Assembly (NCBI GenBank): GCA_028292245.1
Contig: JAQGMS010000330.1
Coordinates: 1 to 34,655 of the forward strand
Length of the DNA stretch: 34,655 bases
Reading direction: 5' to 3'
Origin: Ramlibacter sp.
GTDB taxonomy: Bacteria > Pseudomonadota > Gammaproteobacteria > Burkholderiales > Burkholderiaceae_C
In this document: positions 17,877-26,066 of the stretch, piece by piece
How the letters are laid out: each line of letters begins with the position of its first letter
Numbering within the stretch: position 1 is the first letter of the stretch
Made by a program: the position numbers and the translations under genes
The notes under the pieces: generated by a model
The model's input: only the letters and a program-made list of their open reading frames with translations
Database searches by the model: none
What the model was told of the DNA's origin: nothing

Positions 17877-18421
17877 CACAGCTTGGTCGCGACGCTCGCT
17901 ACTACGAGTTCAAGCGTGAGATCGAGGAGTTCCTCTTTGACGAAGCCGAGCTGCTCGACGAGCGCCGCTTCAAGGATTGGCTGGAGACACTGGCGGACGA
18001 CCTGACCTATTTCATGCCGATGACGTTCAACGTCAAGTTCGGCCAGCACGGCGAGCGCGAAAGGACGCGCGAAGACAAAGACATGAGCTGGTTCAACGAG
18101 GGCAAGTGGACGTTGACCAAGCGCGCCGAACAGATTCTCACTGGCGTGCACTGGGCGGAGGAGCCACTGTCGCGTTTGTGCAGGCTCGTTACCAATGTGC
18201 AGTTGACGTCCATCGAGACCGATGTTGCCGGCCGTGCCGAGGTGGGCGTGCGCAGCAAGTTCGTGATGTACCAGAACCGGTGTGAACGCGAGGAGTACTG
18301 GTTCGCGGGGAAGCGCAACGACATCTTGCGTCGAACCGATGCCCGCTGGCAGCTTGCGCGGCGCGAGATCCTGCTGCCGCACAACATCCTGCTGGCCAAG
18401 AACCTGACGATGTTCTTCTGA
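17873..18421 (+). CDS. Aromatic ring-hydroxylating dioxygenase, beta subunit
   Basis: This 182-residue small subunit belongs to the Ring_hydroxyl_B family (NTF2-like cone fold). Its N-terminal helix contains FLFDEAELLDERRFKDWLE, followed by DDLTYFMPM, and the C-terminal half has FVMYQNRCEREEYWFAGKRN then LARREILLP, all standard for the family. AAAGGAG lies before the ATG, which overlaps the upstream TGA. It forms the structural partner of the alpha subunit, normally as an alpha3beta3 hexamer. Separation of alpha and beta genes by an SDR gene is less common than the adjacent order. Confidence 0.92.
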   Translation: MTQLGRDARYYEFKREIEEFLFDEAELLDERRFKDWLETLADDLTYFMPMTFNVKFGQHGERERTREDKDMSWFNEGKWTLTKRAEQILTGVHWAEEPLSRLCRLVTNVQLTSIETDVAGRAEVGVRSKFVMYQNRCEREEYWFAGKRNDILRRTDARWQLARREILLPHNILLAKNLTMFF

Positions 18422-18433
18422 CGAGGTATTCGC

Positions 18434-18628
18434 ATGCTGAACCTTTTGAACCTGGTCGAAGGCGAGAAGCTGAGATTGCGCAACGGCGCCGAGGCCGAGG
18501 TGATCGAGAACATGCGGGACGGCATCTGGGTGCAGGTGCGCTTCACCAGGACAGCGCCCGGGGGGCCGAACCTCGGTGACGAGGAGCTGGTGCACTGCGA
18601 AGAGATTGCCGGCCTCGCCGGCAGATGA
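18434..18628 (+). CDS. 64-residue protein of unknown function inside the dioxygenase operon
   Basis: This small gene has GAGG seven bases before its ATG and overlaps the next gene by ATGA, so it is almost certainly translated. The protein has alternating hydrophobic residues (EKLRLRNGAEAEVIENM, then GIWVQVRF), suggesting a small beta-barrel of SH3/KOW type, and a single Cys in VHCEE. It has no signal peptide, membrane segment or full metal-binding motif. Its position directly after the beta subunit and before the FAD oxidase suggests an accessory to one of them. I do not recognise a named family. Confidence 0.75.
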   Translation: MLNLLNLVEGEKLRLRNGAEAEVIENMRDGIWVQVRFTRTAPGGPNLGDEELVHCEEIAGLAGR

Positions 18629-19983
18629 CCCGCATGACCTTCACAGCCTCGATGATCGAAGATCGCTACCTGCACGACTGGACAGGCACCCGATATGGCG
18701 TGCCGGCGGGTCTTGAACGGCCCGCTTCGACGCAGGACCTGGTTCGTGTCGTGCGCGACTGTGCGCGGCGCGCGGGGTCCCTTGCCATCCAGGGCGGCCG
18801 CACCGGGGTGTCGGGCGGCGCCGCACCGGGAGACAGGGAAACCGTGCTTTCGCTGGAACGGCTCGACCGGGTCGTCGACTTCGATACGCGCGCCGGTGTG
18901 ATCATCGTCGGCGCCGGCATGATTCTCCAGGACCTCCAGCGCGCGGTCGAGGTGGAGGGCTGGTCCTTTCCACTCGACCTCGCGTCCCGGGGCTCGTGCC
19001 AGATCGGCGGAAACATCGCCACCAACGCAGGCGGCTCGCGGGTGATCAAGTACGGCAACGTCCGGGAGTCCGTGCTGGGCCTAGAGGCCGTGCTGGCCGA
19101 TGGGTCGGTGCTTGGCCCGCCCAATCGGCTGATCAAGAACAACGCCGGCTATTCCCTCGCTTCATTGCTCGTCGGCAGCGAAGGCACGCTCGGCGTGATC
19201 ACTCGCGCCGCGTTGCGCCTGGTGCCGCTCCCGCAAGTTCGACGGACTGCGCTCCTCGCTCTGGAGCCGGCGACGCCGTTGGCCGACCTGGTGCACCGGT
19301 GCCGGCGCACGCTGCGGGAGTCGCTGTCGGCGTTTGAAGTGATGTGGCCCGACTTCGTGACCGAGGCCATGGGCCGGGACCCAACGGCACGGCATCTGCC
19401 CGAATCGTTTTCCGGCGTGCGTGTCGCGCTCCTAGAAGTGGAGGGCGATGACGATGCCATGCTGGGCAGAACGCTCGAACACTGCCTCCTGGCGATGGTC
19501 GAGACGGGCCTCCTGCGCGACGTCGTGCTGTCCGTGTCGTCTCGCGATGCACGGGACCTCTGGGCGATCCGGGAGGCGGTCGGCGACCTCCAGGCGACCA
19601 TCCGCCCCTACGTCGGGTTCGATCTGGGCATGGCAACAGCCGGCCATGATGCGTTTGTCGCCAAGGCCAGGGAGCGGCTATCGCGGTGCGACCCGCCGGT
19701 CCGCTCCTTCTTCTTTGGTCATGCCGGCGACGGAAATCTCCATGCCATCGTGGGGCCGTGCTGCACGCCGGAATCCAGGCACGCCGTGGAAGAAGCCCTG
19801 TACCGTTTGCTGGAGCCGTTGACAACATCGGTTACCGCGGAGCACGGCATAGGACGCAAGAAGAAGCAGTACCTCGCCCATTCGCGGTCCGCTGATGACA
19901 TCAGGGCCATGAAGACGCTGAAAGCCGCCCTCGATCCCCACGGCGTGCTGAATCCCGGCCGGATTTTCGATCTCGATCACTAA
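18625..19983 (+). CDS. FAD-linked oxidase, GlcD/D-lactate dehydrogenase type
   Basis: This 452-residue flavoprotein has a PCMH-type FAD-binding domain (about 30-215) with GGRTGVSGGAAPG and GGNIATNAGGSRVIKYGN, and an FAD-oxidase C domain with FFFGHAGDGNLH (metal/substrate histidines), AEHGIGRKKK and a terminal LNPGRIF. Family members oxidise 2-hydroxy acids (D-lactate, glycolate, D-2-hydroxyglutarate, D-mandelate in some cases) to 2-oxo acids and pass electrons to quinone or ETF. Followed by a ThDP enzyme and an aldehyde dehydrogenase, it fits the first step of a 2-hydroxy acid to carboxylate route. It overlaps the 64-residue gene by ATGA. Confidence 0.92.
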   Translation: MTRMTFTASMIEDRYLHDWTGTRYGVPAGLERPASTQDLVRVVRDCARRAGSLAIQGGRTGVSGGAAPGDRETVLSLERLDRVVDFDTRAGVIIVGAGMILQDLQRAVEVEGWSFPLDLASRGSCQIGGNIATNAGGSRVIKYGNVRESVLGLEAVLADGSVLGPPNRLIKNNAGYSLASLLVGSEGTLGVITRAALRLVPLPQVRRTALLALEPATPLADLVHRCRRTLRESLSAFEVMWPDFVTEAMGRDPTARHLPESFSGVRVALLEVEGDDDAMLGRTLEHCLLAMVETGLLRDVVLSVSSRDARDLWAIREAVGDLQATIRPYVGFDLGMATAGHDAFVAKARERLSRCDPPVRSFFFGHAGDGNLHAIVGPCCTPESRHAVEEALYRLLEPLTTSVTAEHGIGRKKKQYLAHSRSADDIRAMKTLKAALDPHGVLNPGRIFDLDH

Positions 19984-19995
19984 GCAGGAGCGAAC

Positions 19996-21687
19996 TTGAA
20001 AGACATGGAACCTCACAAGCCGGTCACTGGTGGCCAGGTGCTCGTCGATAGTCTCGTGCGCCATGGCGTGCAGGACCTGTTCATGATTCCGGGGATCCAA
20101 CTGGACTGGGCCGTGGACGCGCTGCGCCAGCGCAGCGCCGACATCCGCCTCTTCATTCCCCGCCACGAGCAGACGACGACGTACATGGCCGATGGCTACT
20201 ATCGGGCGTCCGGAAGGACCGGTGCTGCGATGGTTGTGCCGGGGCCCGGCGCATTGAATGCCGGCGCAGGACTCGCAACTGCCTATGCCTCGAATTCGAA
20301 AGTCCTGTTTGTCACCGGCCAGATCCACTCCACCGGCGTTGGCAAGGGATGCGGCCTGCTGCACGAGATCAAGGACCAGACCGGCTTCGTGCGGGGGCTC
20401 ACCAAGTGGAATTGCTTCGTCAACTCGCCCTCGGGAATCGCGCCGGCTTTCGCCAACGCATTCGCCCAACTGGCGACAGGCCGGCCGAGGCCGGTAGGGA
20501 TCGAGATTCCACACGACCACTTGAGCGCCTCCGTGGACTCTCCGGAGCAACCCGAGGAAAGTCCGACAGCTGTTGCGAGCGCTGCACCCGACAGCAAATT
20601 CCTGGACGCAGCGGCCCGCCTGCTGAACGCCGCGCGGTTCCCGGTCATCTACGTCGGCGGGGGCGTCTTCCCGACGAACGCCTGCGGTGACCTGCAGCGC
20701 CTTGCGGAAAAGATCGGTGCGCCGGTCGTGATGAGCGACAACGGCCGTGGCGCGCTGAGCGACCGCCATCCCCTTGCCATGAACTCACTCGCCGGACGGG
20801 CTGTCTTTCAGCATGCCGACGTGGTCCTTGTCGTGGGGAGCCGATTCGTCGACGTGTTGACACCCACCGCCTCCTGGCCCGCCCAGGGCGTTCGCTTCAT
20901 CCACATCAACATCGACGCCGCCGACCTGGGTGCGCCCCGCACTGCCGAGGTCGCCATCGAAGCGGATGCGGGAATCGCACTGCCTTTGCTCAGCGAACGT
21001 CTCCATACCCGCGTTGCGCTGTCCGAGCAAGACGCCTTGAAAGTCAAGCGATGGGCGCAGGACCAGATCGACACGATCCAACCCCAGGCGGCCTTTGTTG
21101 CGCAGTTGCGCGCAGCGATGCCTGACGATGCGATCTTCGTCAACGAACTCACGCAGATCGGCTACCTGGCCAGGATTGCATTCCCCGTGTATGGGCCACG
21201 CACTTACATCGGCCCGGGCTATCAGGGAACGCTCGGCTACGGCTTCCCCGTCGCGCTGGGCGCCGCCGTGGGCGCAGGCGGAAGACGCGTGGTGTCCATC
21301 ACGGGTGATGGCGGCTTCGGCTGGAACATGCAGGAACTCGCCACGGCGCAACGCTATCGGTTGCCGGTCACACTGGTGGTCTTCAATGATGGGCACTTCG
21401 GCAACGTCCGCGCTATCCAGAAGCGCGAGTTCGCAGCCGAGGTGGCCGTGGATCTGGCCAATCCGGACTTCGGTCTTTTGGCGAACGCATTTGGCGTTGC
21501 CTACTGCCGCGCAGATAGTCCCGAAGCATTAGGTGCGGCAGTCAGGCAAGCGGCCAGGCACGAAGGCCCCGTGCTGATCGAGGTGAAGCTGGGTGTCGTT
21601 CCCAGTCCCTGGCACCTGCTTCGCCTGTTGCCCATGAAAGGGATGACGGGCCCCGCCGCCCCCCAAAATCCACTGAACGGAGATTGA
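19996..21687 (+). CDS. Thiamine diphosphate-dependent enzyme, acetolactate synthase/2-oxo acid decarboxylase superfamily
   Basis: This 563-residue protein has the three-domain ThDP layout. The cofactor-activating Glu58 lies in PRHEQTTTYMADGY, and the C-terminal ThDP/Mg motif begins GDGGF (437-441) and ends at Asn464 (VFNDGH). A TTG start at 19996 is chosen because AGGAG ends five bases before it; an ATG at 20005 would be 14 bases away. Where benzoylformate decarboxylase has its active-site His (NSHSP), this protein has SNSKV, so it is not a close BFDC match. It could decarboxylate a 2-oxo acid to an aldehyde or act as a carboligase. Position between a 2-hydroxyacid oxidase and an aldehyde dehydrogenase favours decarboxylation. 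Confidence 0.9.
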   Translation: MKDMEPHKPVTGGQVLVDSLVRHGVQDLFMIPGIQLDWAVDALRQRSADIRLFIPRHEQTTTYMADGYYRASGRTGAAMVVPGPGALNAGAGLATAYASNSKVLFVTGQIHSTGVGKGCGLLHEIKDQTGFVRGLTKWNCFVNSPSGIAPAFANAFAQLATGRPRPVGIEIPHDHLSASVDSPEQPEESPTAVASAAPDSKFLDAAARLLNAARFPVIYVGGGVFPTNACGDLQRLAEKIGAPVVMSDNGRGALSDRHPLAMNSLAGRAVFQHADVVLVVGSRFVDVLTPTASWPAQGVRFIHINIDAADLGAPRTAEVAIEADAGIALPLLSERLHTRVALSEQDALKVKRWAQDQIDTIQPQAAFVAQLRAAMPDDAIFVNELTQIGYLARIAFPVYGPRTYIGPGYQGTLGYGFPVALGAAVGAGGRRVVSITGDGGFGWNMQELATAQRYRLPVTLVVFNDGHFGNVRAIQKREFAAEVAVDLANPDFGLLANAFGVAYCRADSPEALGAAVRQAARHEGPVLIEVKLGVVPSPWHLLRLLPMKGMTGPAAPQNPLNGD

Positions 21688-21688
21688 C

Positions 21689-23128
21689 ATGGTGACGCGC
21701 TACGCGCATTTCTACGCAGGCGGTTCGTTTCGTCCCTGCACCGGCAACGGCGAGCTCGCTGTGATCGACCCGACAAGCGGCCAGCCGATCGGCGGGGTGA
21801 TCCCGTGTTCTGCAGCGGATGTGGAGACGGCAGTCGCATGCGCGCGCACCGGGTCCGACAGGTGGGCCACAAGCTCATTGGAGGAACGCACCACAGCATT
21901 GACGCGGCTGCGCGCCGAGTTGGAGGCGCGAACCGATGCGTTCGCGACGGCGCTCGCGAACGAGATGGGTTGCCCCATTTGGCTTGGAAAGCTGATGCAG
22001 GTGCCAATGCCCCTGAAGAACCTGGACTTCGCCATCGAAGGCGTGGCGACGATCCAGTGGCAGGAGCGCATCGGCAATGGCCTGGTCGAGCGTTCTGCGG
22101 CAGGCGTCGTTGCGGCGATCACGCCATGGAATTTTCCGCTCCACCAGATCGTGGCCAAGGTGGCGGCGGCAATTGGCGCGGGCTGCTCGGTGGTTCTGAA
22201 GCCCAGCGAAGTCGCGCCTGGAGCTGCGCAGCTATTCATCGAGGCGTTCCATGCGTGCGGACTGCCGCCGGGCGTCGTCAACCTTATCTGGGGTGGCGCG
22301 GGGATCGGTCACCGGTTGGTAACGCATCCCCAGGTCGACCGGATCAGCTTCACCGGCTCGACCCTTGTGGGTCGACGCATCATGGCTGCGGCAGCGGAGA
22401 CCTTGAAGCCGTTGACTCTTGAACTGGGCGGAAAATCTGCCGCGGTATTCCTGGACGATGTCGACCTGGAGGCTGCCATGCCGGTGGTGGTGCGCCTCTC
22501 GATGGCAAACTCCGGGCAGGCGTGTGTCAGCCAGTCGCGCCTGATCGCGCCGGCACGGCTGGTGCCCGAGATCGTTGAGCGTTTTCGAACTGCGGTGGCC
22601 GGCTGGACGATCGGCGACCCTCGCGACGAGGCGACGCGGCTGGGGCCTGTGGCGACAGACTCGCAACGGCAACACGTGCGCCGCATGATCGTGCGCGCCC
22701 GCGAGCAAGGTGCCACGCTGCTCGCGGGTGGTCTCGAGGCGCCTGACGGATTGAACGACGGTTGGTACGTGCGTCCCACGTTGTTCGGTGATGTTCGCCC
22801 TGACATGGAAATCGCGCAGCACGAAGTGTTCGGCCCCGTGCTGGCCGTAATGGCTTACGAAAACGAAGAGGAGGCCGAGCGGCTGGCCAATTCGACAGGC
22901 TACGGCTTGTCCGGAGCAGTCTGGTCGCGCGATGTGGCCGTGGCAACTGCTTTTGCGCGGAAGATGAAGACAGGTCAGGTCGTCATCAACGGGGCCGCAC
23001 AGAATCTCGCCACGCCCTTCGGCGGCTGGGGCATGTCCGGATTTGGCCGCGAGAACGGCCGCTTCGGCATTGAGGAGCTGTTGAACTACCGGTCGCTTCA
23101 CGGTGCGGCTGGCCCTATGCAGCCGTAA
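21689..23128 (+). CDS. Aldehyde dehydrogenase (NAD(P)+)
   Basis: This 479-residue ALDH carries all catalytic elements: Asn148 in TPWNFP, FTGSTLVG in the cofactor domain, Glu245 in LELGGKSA and nucleophile Cys279 in NSGQACVSQSR. AACGGAG precedes the ATG, which lies one base after the ThDP-enzyme stop. It would oxidise the aldehyde released by the ThDP enzyme to a carboxylic acid in the cytoplasm. It is the last gene of the operon; no strong intrinsic terminator on this strand follows within 200 bases. Confidence 0.95.
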   Translation: MVTRYAHFYAGGSFRPCTGNGELAVIDPTSGQPIGGVIPCSAADVETAVACARTGSDRWATSSLEERTTALTRLRAELEARTDAFATALANEMGCPIWLGKLMQVPMPLKNLDFAIEGVATIQWQERIGNGLVERSAAGVVAAITPWNFPLHQIVAKVAAAIGAGCSVVLKPSEVAPGAAQLFIEAFHACGLPPGVVNLIWGGAGIGHRLVTHPQVDRISFTGSTLVGRRIMAAAAETLKPLTLELGGKSAAVFLDDVDLEAAMPVVVRLSMANSGQACVSQSRLIAPARLVPEIVERFRTAVAGWTIGDPRDEATRLGPVATDSQRQHVRRMIVRAREQGATLLAGGLEAPDGLNDGWYVRPTLFGDVRPDMEIAQHEVFGPVLAVMAYENEEEAERLANSTGYGLSGAVWSRDVAVATAFARKMKTGQVVINGAAQNLATPFGGWGMSGFGRENGRFGIEELLNYRSLHGAAGPMQP

Positions 23129-23201
23129 GAGTTCGTGGCGGCCGGCCGAGCGATTGAAGCGCCGCAGGACCTGTGTGGCACGTTCGGTCTGAGGCTGCAA
23201 T

Positions 23202-23220
23202 AAAAAGCGCATCCGGCGCC
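23202..23220 (-). terminator. Possible weak terminator for the Hsp20 transcript
   Basis: Read on the minus strand, GCGC, five bases, GCGC (23219-23207) is followed by TTTTTATT. The stem is only 4 bp, so efficiency is doubtful. It lies about 350 bases beyond the end of the second Hsp20 gene. Confidence 0.25.
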
Positions 23221-23231
23221 TCAACCTGCGC

Positions 23232-23256
23232 AGGCGTAGGTGTTTCGCCTACGCCT
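23232..23256. promoter_or_regulatory. Inverted repeat AGGCGTAGG-N7-CCTACGCCT
   Basis: A perfect 9-bp inverted repeat (23232-23240 and 23248-23256). It contains the GTAGG/CCTAC core that recurs in the intergenic regions at 27856 and 30749, with half-sites at 34341. No T-run follows, so an intrinsic terminator is unlikely and a protein-binding site is more plausible. Confidence 0.4.
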
Positions 23257-23299
23257 CGCCCATGGGCACGTCCCCCACCATGAGTCATGACAGCGAGGC

Positions 23300-23575
23300 G
23301 TGGCAACTTCGCAATCTCAGGAAAGCGAGGCCACCATCGTGGGTCGAAAGATATTGAACAGGGCTCGAAAGCCGGTCGCGGCACAGGGCATTGAAGACGA
23401 CAAAACCATCCCGCCGGGCACGCGCACGGGCCAGGGCGTGGACAGCATCATTCCGTACCTCGCCAAGGCATTGGCGACCAAGGTTCCGGCCCAAGTGGAG
23501 CTGGCGCCAGACCGGAAAAGCGACAGGCCTGGGGACGCGGATCCTTCCAAGTCCCGCCGCTCCCCGATCGGCTAG
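23300..23575 (+). CDS. Possible 91-residue hypothetical protein
   Basis: A GTG-started frame of 91 codons encodes a basic, Pro-rich C-terminus (about 60-91) and a middle block PPGTRTGQGVDSIIPYLAKAL that looks protein-like. The ribosome site is weak; GTG at 23339 is an alternative. It ends convergently with the first Hsp20 gene, the two stop codons overlapping by four bases. The 23232 inverted repeat lies just upstream. No function can be assigned, and it may not be a gene. Confidence 0.4.
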   Translation: MATSQSQESEATIVGRKILNRARKPVAAQGIEDDKTIPPGTRTGQGVDSIIPYLAKALATKVPAQVELAPDRKSDRPGDADPSKSRRSPIG

Positions 23576-23976
23576 CCCATCCGCACCTCGATGCGCCGGG
23601 GCTTGGCTTCTTCCAGTTTCGGGATGGCCAGCTTCAACACACCATCCTTGAGGCTCGCTTCGATCCGCGAAGTATCGAGTTCGCGGCTGAGCGTGAACTC
23701 CCGCCGGTACGACTCGTATTGGGCCTCTCCATAGACCAGCTGCATCTTTTCCGGATACACGGCAGTTGCGCGCGCCTCGATCACCAGGCTGTCGCCGTCC
23801 ACGCGAATGCCCACGCGGTCGCGCGACACGCCAGGCAGGTCGGCCAGCAGCGTGATGCCGGATTCGTCTTCGTACACATCGACCGGCGGCACCAAGAACG
23901 GCGCGTCGCGGTGCTGGGCGGCGGCGCGGCCCTCGGTTGCTTCACGGCCGCGGGAAGTCTCAAGCTCTGAATTCAT
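23572..23976 (-). CDS. Small heat-shock protein, Hsp20/alpha-crystallin family
   Basis: This 134-residue protein has an N-terminal arm and an alpha-crystallin domain (about 30-125). Typical blocks are VDVYEDESGITLLADLPGV, YESYRREFTL and IEASLKDGVLKLAIPK. A strong AAAGGAG site precedes the ATG. It acts as an ATP-independent chaperone holding unfolding proteins in oligomers. It follows a second Hsp20 gene on the same strand by 25 bases, so the two form an operon and may co-assemble. Confidence 0.94.
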   Translation of the reverse strand: MNSELETSRGREATEGRAAAQHRDAPFLVPPVDVYEDESGITLLADLPGVSRDRVGIRVDGDSLVIEARATAVYPEKMQLVYGEAQYESYRREFTLSRELDTSRIEASLKDGVLKLAIPKLEEAKPRRIEVRMG

Positions 23977-24001
23977 GTCGGTCTCCTTTCGGCATGCGGT
24001 T

Positions 24002-24451
24002 TCAGTTGATCTCGACGCGGCGCGGCTTGGACGACTCGCGCTTGGCCACGACGACGCGCAAGATGCCGTCGCGGTAGGTCGCGTCGACCTTGCCGGGATC
24101 GGCGTCGTCGGGCAGGCTGACCACCCGCCGGAAGTCGCCGCTGAAGCGCTCCTGCGCGTAGACGCTGACGCGGTCGCCCGGCTCGGGCAATTGGCTCTTG
24201 CGGTCGCCGGCGATCACCAGCAGGCCCCGGTCCACGCTCAATTGCAAGGAGCCGGGGTCCAGTCCCGGCGCGAGGGCCATGATTTCGACGGTCTCGGGCG
24301 TGGTCCCGACGTTCAGGGTGGGAAAGCCGTCGCCGGCCAGGGCGCGGATGCTGGATCGCTCGGCCGGCCGGAAGACCTGGTCGAGGACGTTCTGCAGGCG
24401 ATTGAGTTCCGAAAGAACGTTGCCCGCGGGTCTGAAGGATGCGTTCATCAT
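24002..24451 (-). CDS. Small heat-shock protein, Hsp20/alpha-crystallin family (first of pair)
   Basis: This 149-residue Hsp20 has an N-terminal region with NVLSELNRLQNVLDQVF and an alpha-crystallin domain from about residue 45 (ETVEIMALAPGL, FRRVVSLPDDAD, ATYRDGILRVVVAK). AAAGGAG lies seven bases before the ATG at 24451; an ATG at 24448 is also possible. It differs strongly from the 134-residue partner, consistent with the class A/class B pairing known for bacterial Hsp20s. A sigma-32-like promoter is found about 70 bases upstream. Confidence 0.94.
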   Translation of the reverse strand: MMNASFRPAGNVLSELNRLQNVLDQVFRPAERSSIRALAGDGFPTLNVGTTPETVEIMALAPGLDPGSLQLSVDRGLLVIAGDRKSQLPEPGDRVSVYAQERFSGDFRRVVSLPDDADPGKVDATYRDGILRVVVAKRESSKPRRVEIN

Positions 24452-24522
24452 CACAACTCTCCTTTGAGTTCGGTAACAAGGAAGACACCAGTCGCGCGCG
24501 GCAAGCCGGCGCAAGCCCGAGC

Positions 24523-24550
24523 TAGTGGCGCCCGGGCAGGATTTCAAGGG
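24523..24550 (-). promoter_or_regulatory. Candidate heat-shock (sigma-32-like) promoter of the Hsp20 operon
   Basis: On the minus strand CCCTTGAAAT (24550-24541) resembles the sigma-32 -35 element CTTGAAA, and CGCCACTA (24530-24523) about 11 bases later resembles CCCCATNT imperfectly. The distance to the Hsp20 ATG at 24451 leaves a leader of about 65 bases. The same ten bases recur at 26340-26331. Confidence 0.45.
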
Positions 24551-24564
24551 GTTGCCGGCAAGGC

Positions 24565-25680
24565 CTACCGCGGGATGCTCACGGTGAACGAAGTTCCCTC
24601 TCGTGGTTCGGAGCGCAGGGAAAGCGTGCCTCGATGGGCCCTGACGATCTCCCGGCAGATGTACAGGCCCAGGCCCAAGCCCCCGGGAGCGCGCTGTTCA
24701 TCGGCGGCCGAACCGCGGCTGCGCGGCTCGAAAATCCGCTCCCGGTCCTGTGCCGGGATCGCCGGGCCCTGGTTGTGTACCGAGAACTTCACATCGCCGC
24801 TGCCCGCCGTCATGGTCAGGGTGACTGGCTCCCCCTTCGTCCCATAGGTGATCGCGTTCTCCAGCAGGTTTGAGAGCAATTGACCCATGCGCCCCTCGTC
24901 CCACGCGCCGTCGAAATTGCCGGTGGCGTTGATCTGCACCGGTGTGGAAGGGTGGCGCACGCGGGTTTCATCGACCACCGAACGAAACTGCTTTTCCAGG
25001 TTGCCCGGCTGGGGCCGGATGGGCATCACGCCATCCGACTGGGCGCGCGAGAAATCGACGATCAGTTCGATGATGCCCTGGATGCGCTTGGCACTGTTGA
25101 CGATCGGCTCGGCGGCCTTGGCGCTCAACTGGCCGCTGCGAGTGAGGACCTCGGCCGACAGCAGGATGGTCCCCAGGGGATTGCGGATGTCGTGGCCGAG
25201 GATGCCCATGAACAGGTTGGCGGACCGGTTGACCTGCTCGGTGTAGCGGGCCACCGACTCGGTCATCGCCTGGTCGATGGCTTCGTTGAAGCGGGTCAGC
25301 TGCTGGAGTTCGTCGGTCTGCGTGGCCTCGGTCTTGGTCGCCGCCCACAGGCGCAGGACGCTGGCGCGCAGGGCGCGGTATTCGGTGATCATCGCGTCGA
25401 TTGCGAAGCCCGCTTCGATCCGGGTGTCGGCGTGGGTCTCGGCCGCAGTGTCGCCGGCGAAGACGCTGCGCTCCGCTTCTCCTCGCGACTTCGCGATCTG
25501 CTAGGCGTCGGTCTGGGGCTTCTCCAGGTCCTTCGCGATGGCAAGCAGGATCTGCGCGGCATGATCGCGCAGCGCCTTCTGGTCCAGGCTCTTGCCGCTG
25601 TGGGTGACGGTCGCCGCAAATTCGTCCCACGCCGCCAATATCTTCTCGGAGTGGTTTCGCAGAAATTCGGAGAGGCGCAC
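24565..25680 (-). pseudogene. Sensor histidine kinase interrupted by an in-frame amber codon
   Basis: Translation from GTG at 25680 gives 59 residues of an RsbRD_N-like sensor domain (MRLSEFLRNHSEKIL ... KPQTDA), then TAG at 25503-25501, then the same frame continues without a break (QIAKSRGEAERSV ... ITEYRALRASVLRLW) into an intact kinase core. That core has the phosphoacceptor His in GHDIRNPLG, the N-box LLSNLLENAITYG and the G-box GGLGLGLYI. A single CAG or similar to TAG change explains the gap. Re-initiation at ATG 25392 would give a 275-residue kinase without its sensor, but no ribosome site is visible there. It lies upstream of the Hsp20 pair on the same strand, consistent with a stress-signalling role before decay. 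A sequencing error or suppression remains possible. Confidence 0.75.
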
Positions 25681-25745
25681 GGCCGGCTTTCGAAGAAGTC
25701 ATCGGAGACCTATCCGACAACCCATGTTACGGCATCGCTGAGCCG

Positions 25746-25976
25746 CTACTTCCTCGGTCCCTCCGCCGGCGGCTTGAGCGAATCCATGGCAACGGTCAGC
25801 AGATCGTTCGCCCGCGCGCGCAGCTTCGCGATCTCCGTCATGAGGTCGGCCGGCACGGGCGGGCCGCGCCGGTTCTCGTATTCGTCCCAGGCCCTTGCGA
25901 GCCGGTTCTCGGCCACGCGGGCCTCGTCGTTCGCCTCTTTCCACGCCTCGATGGCCGTCTTCGCGCTCTGACTCAT
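25746..25976 (-). CDS. 76-residue coiled-coil-like hypothetical protein
   Basis: A small, charged, mostly helical protein (AIEAWKEANDEARVAENRLARAW, split by a PPVPADL turn, then a second helix with LRARANDLLTVAMDSL). It has no signal peptide, membrane segment or catalytic motif. The ribosome site is poor; TAACAT upstream could be a -10 element for a short-leader transcript. It lies between the broken kinase gene and another small helical protein on the same strand, and the two have a similar two-helix layout. Function unknown. Confidence 0.65.
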   Translation of the reverse strand: MSQSAKTAIEAWKEANDEARVAENRLARAWDEYENRRGPPVPADLMTEIAKLRARANDLLTVAMDSLKPPAEGPRK

Positions 25977-26066
25977 GGGGTCAGAATGTTAACCAGATGT
26001 GTGTGGATGAGGTGGCGTATTTCTGCCCGACTGTTGGTTTTCCCTCACGGGGCGGCAAGGCTTCGC

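Noticed and set aside
24968..25720. 250-codon minus-strand frame overlapping the interrupted kinase
   Set aside because: It is in a different frame from the kinase and Arg/Pro-rich; it does not restore the kinase reading frame.
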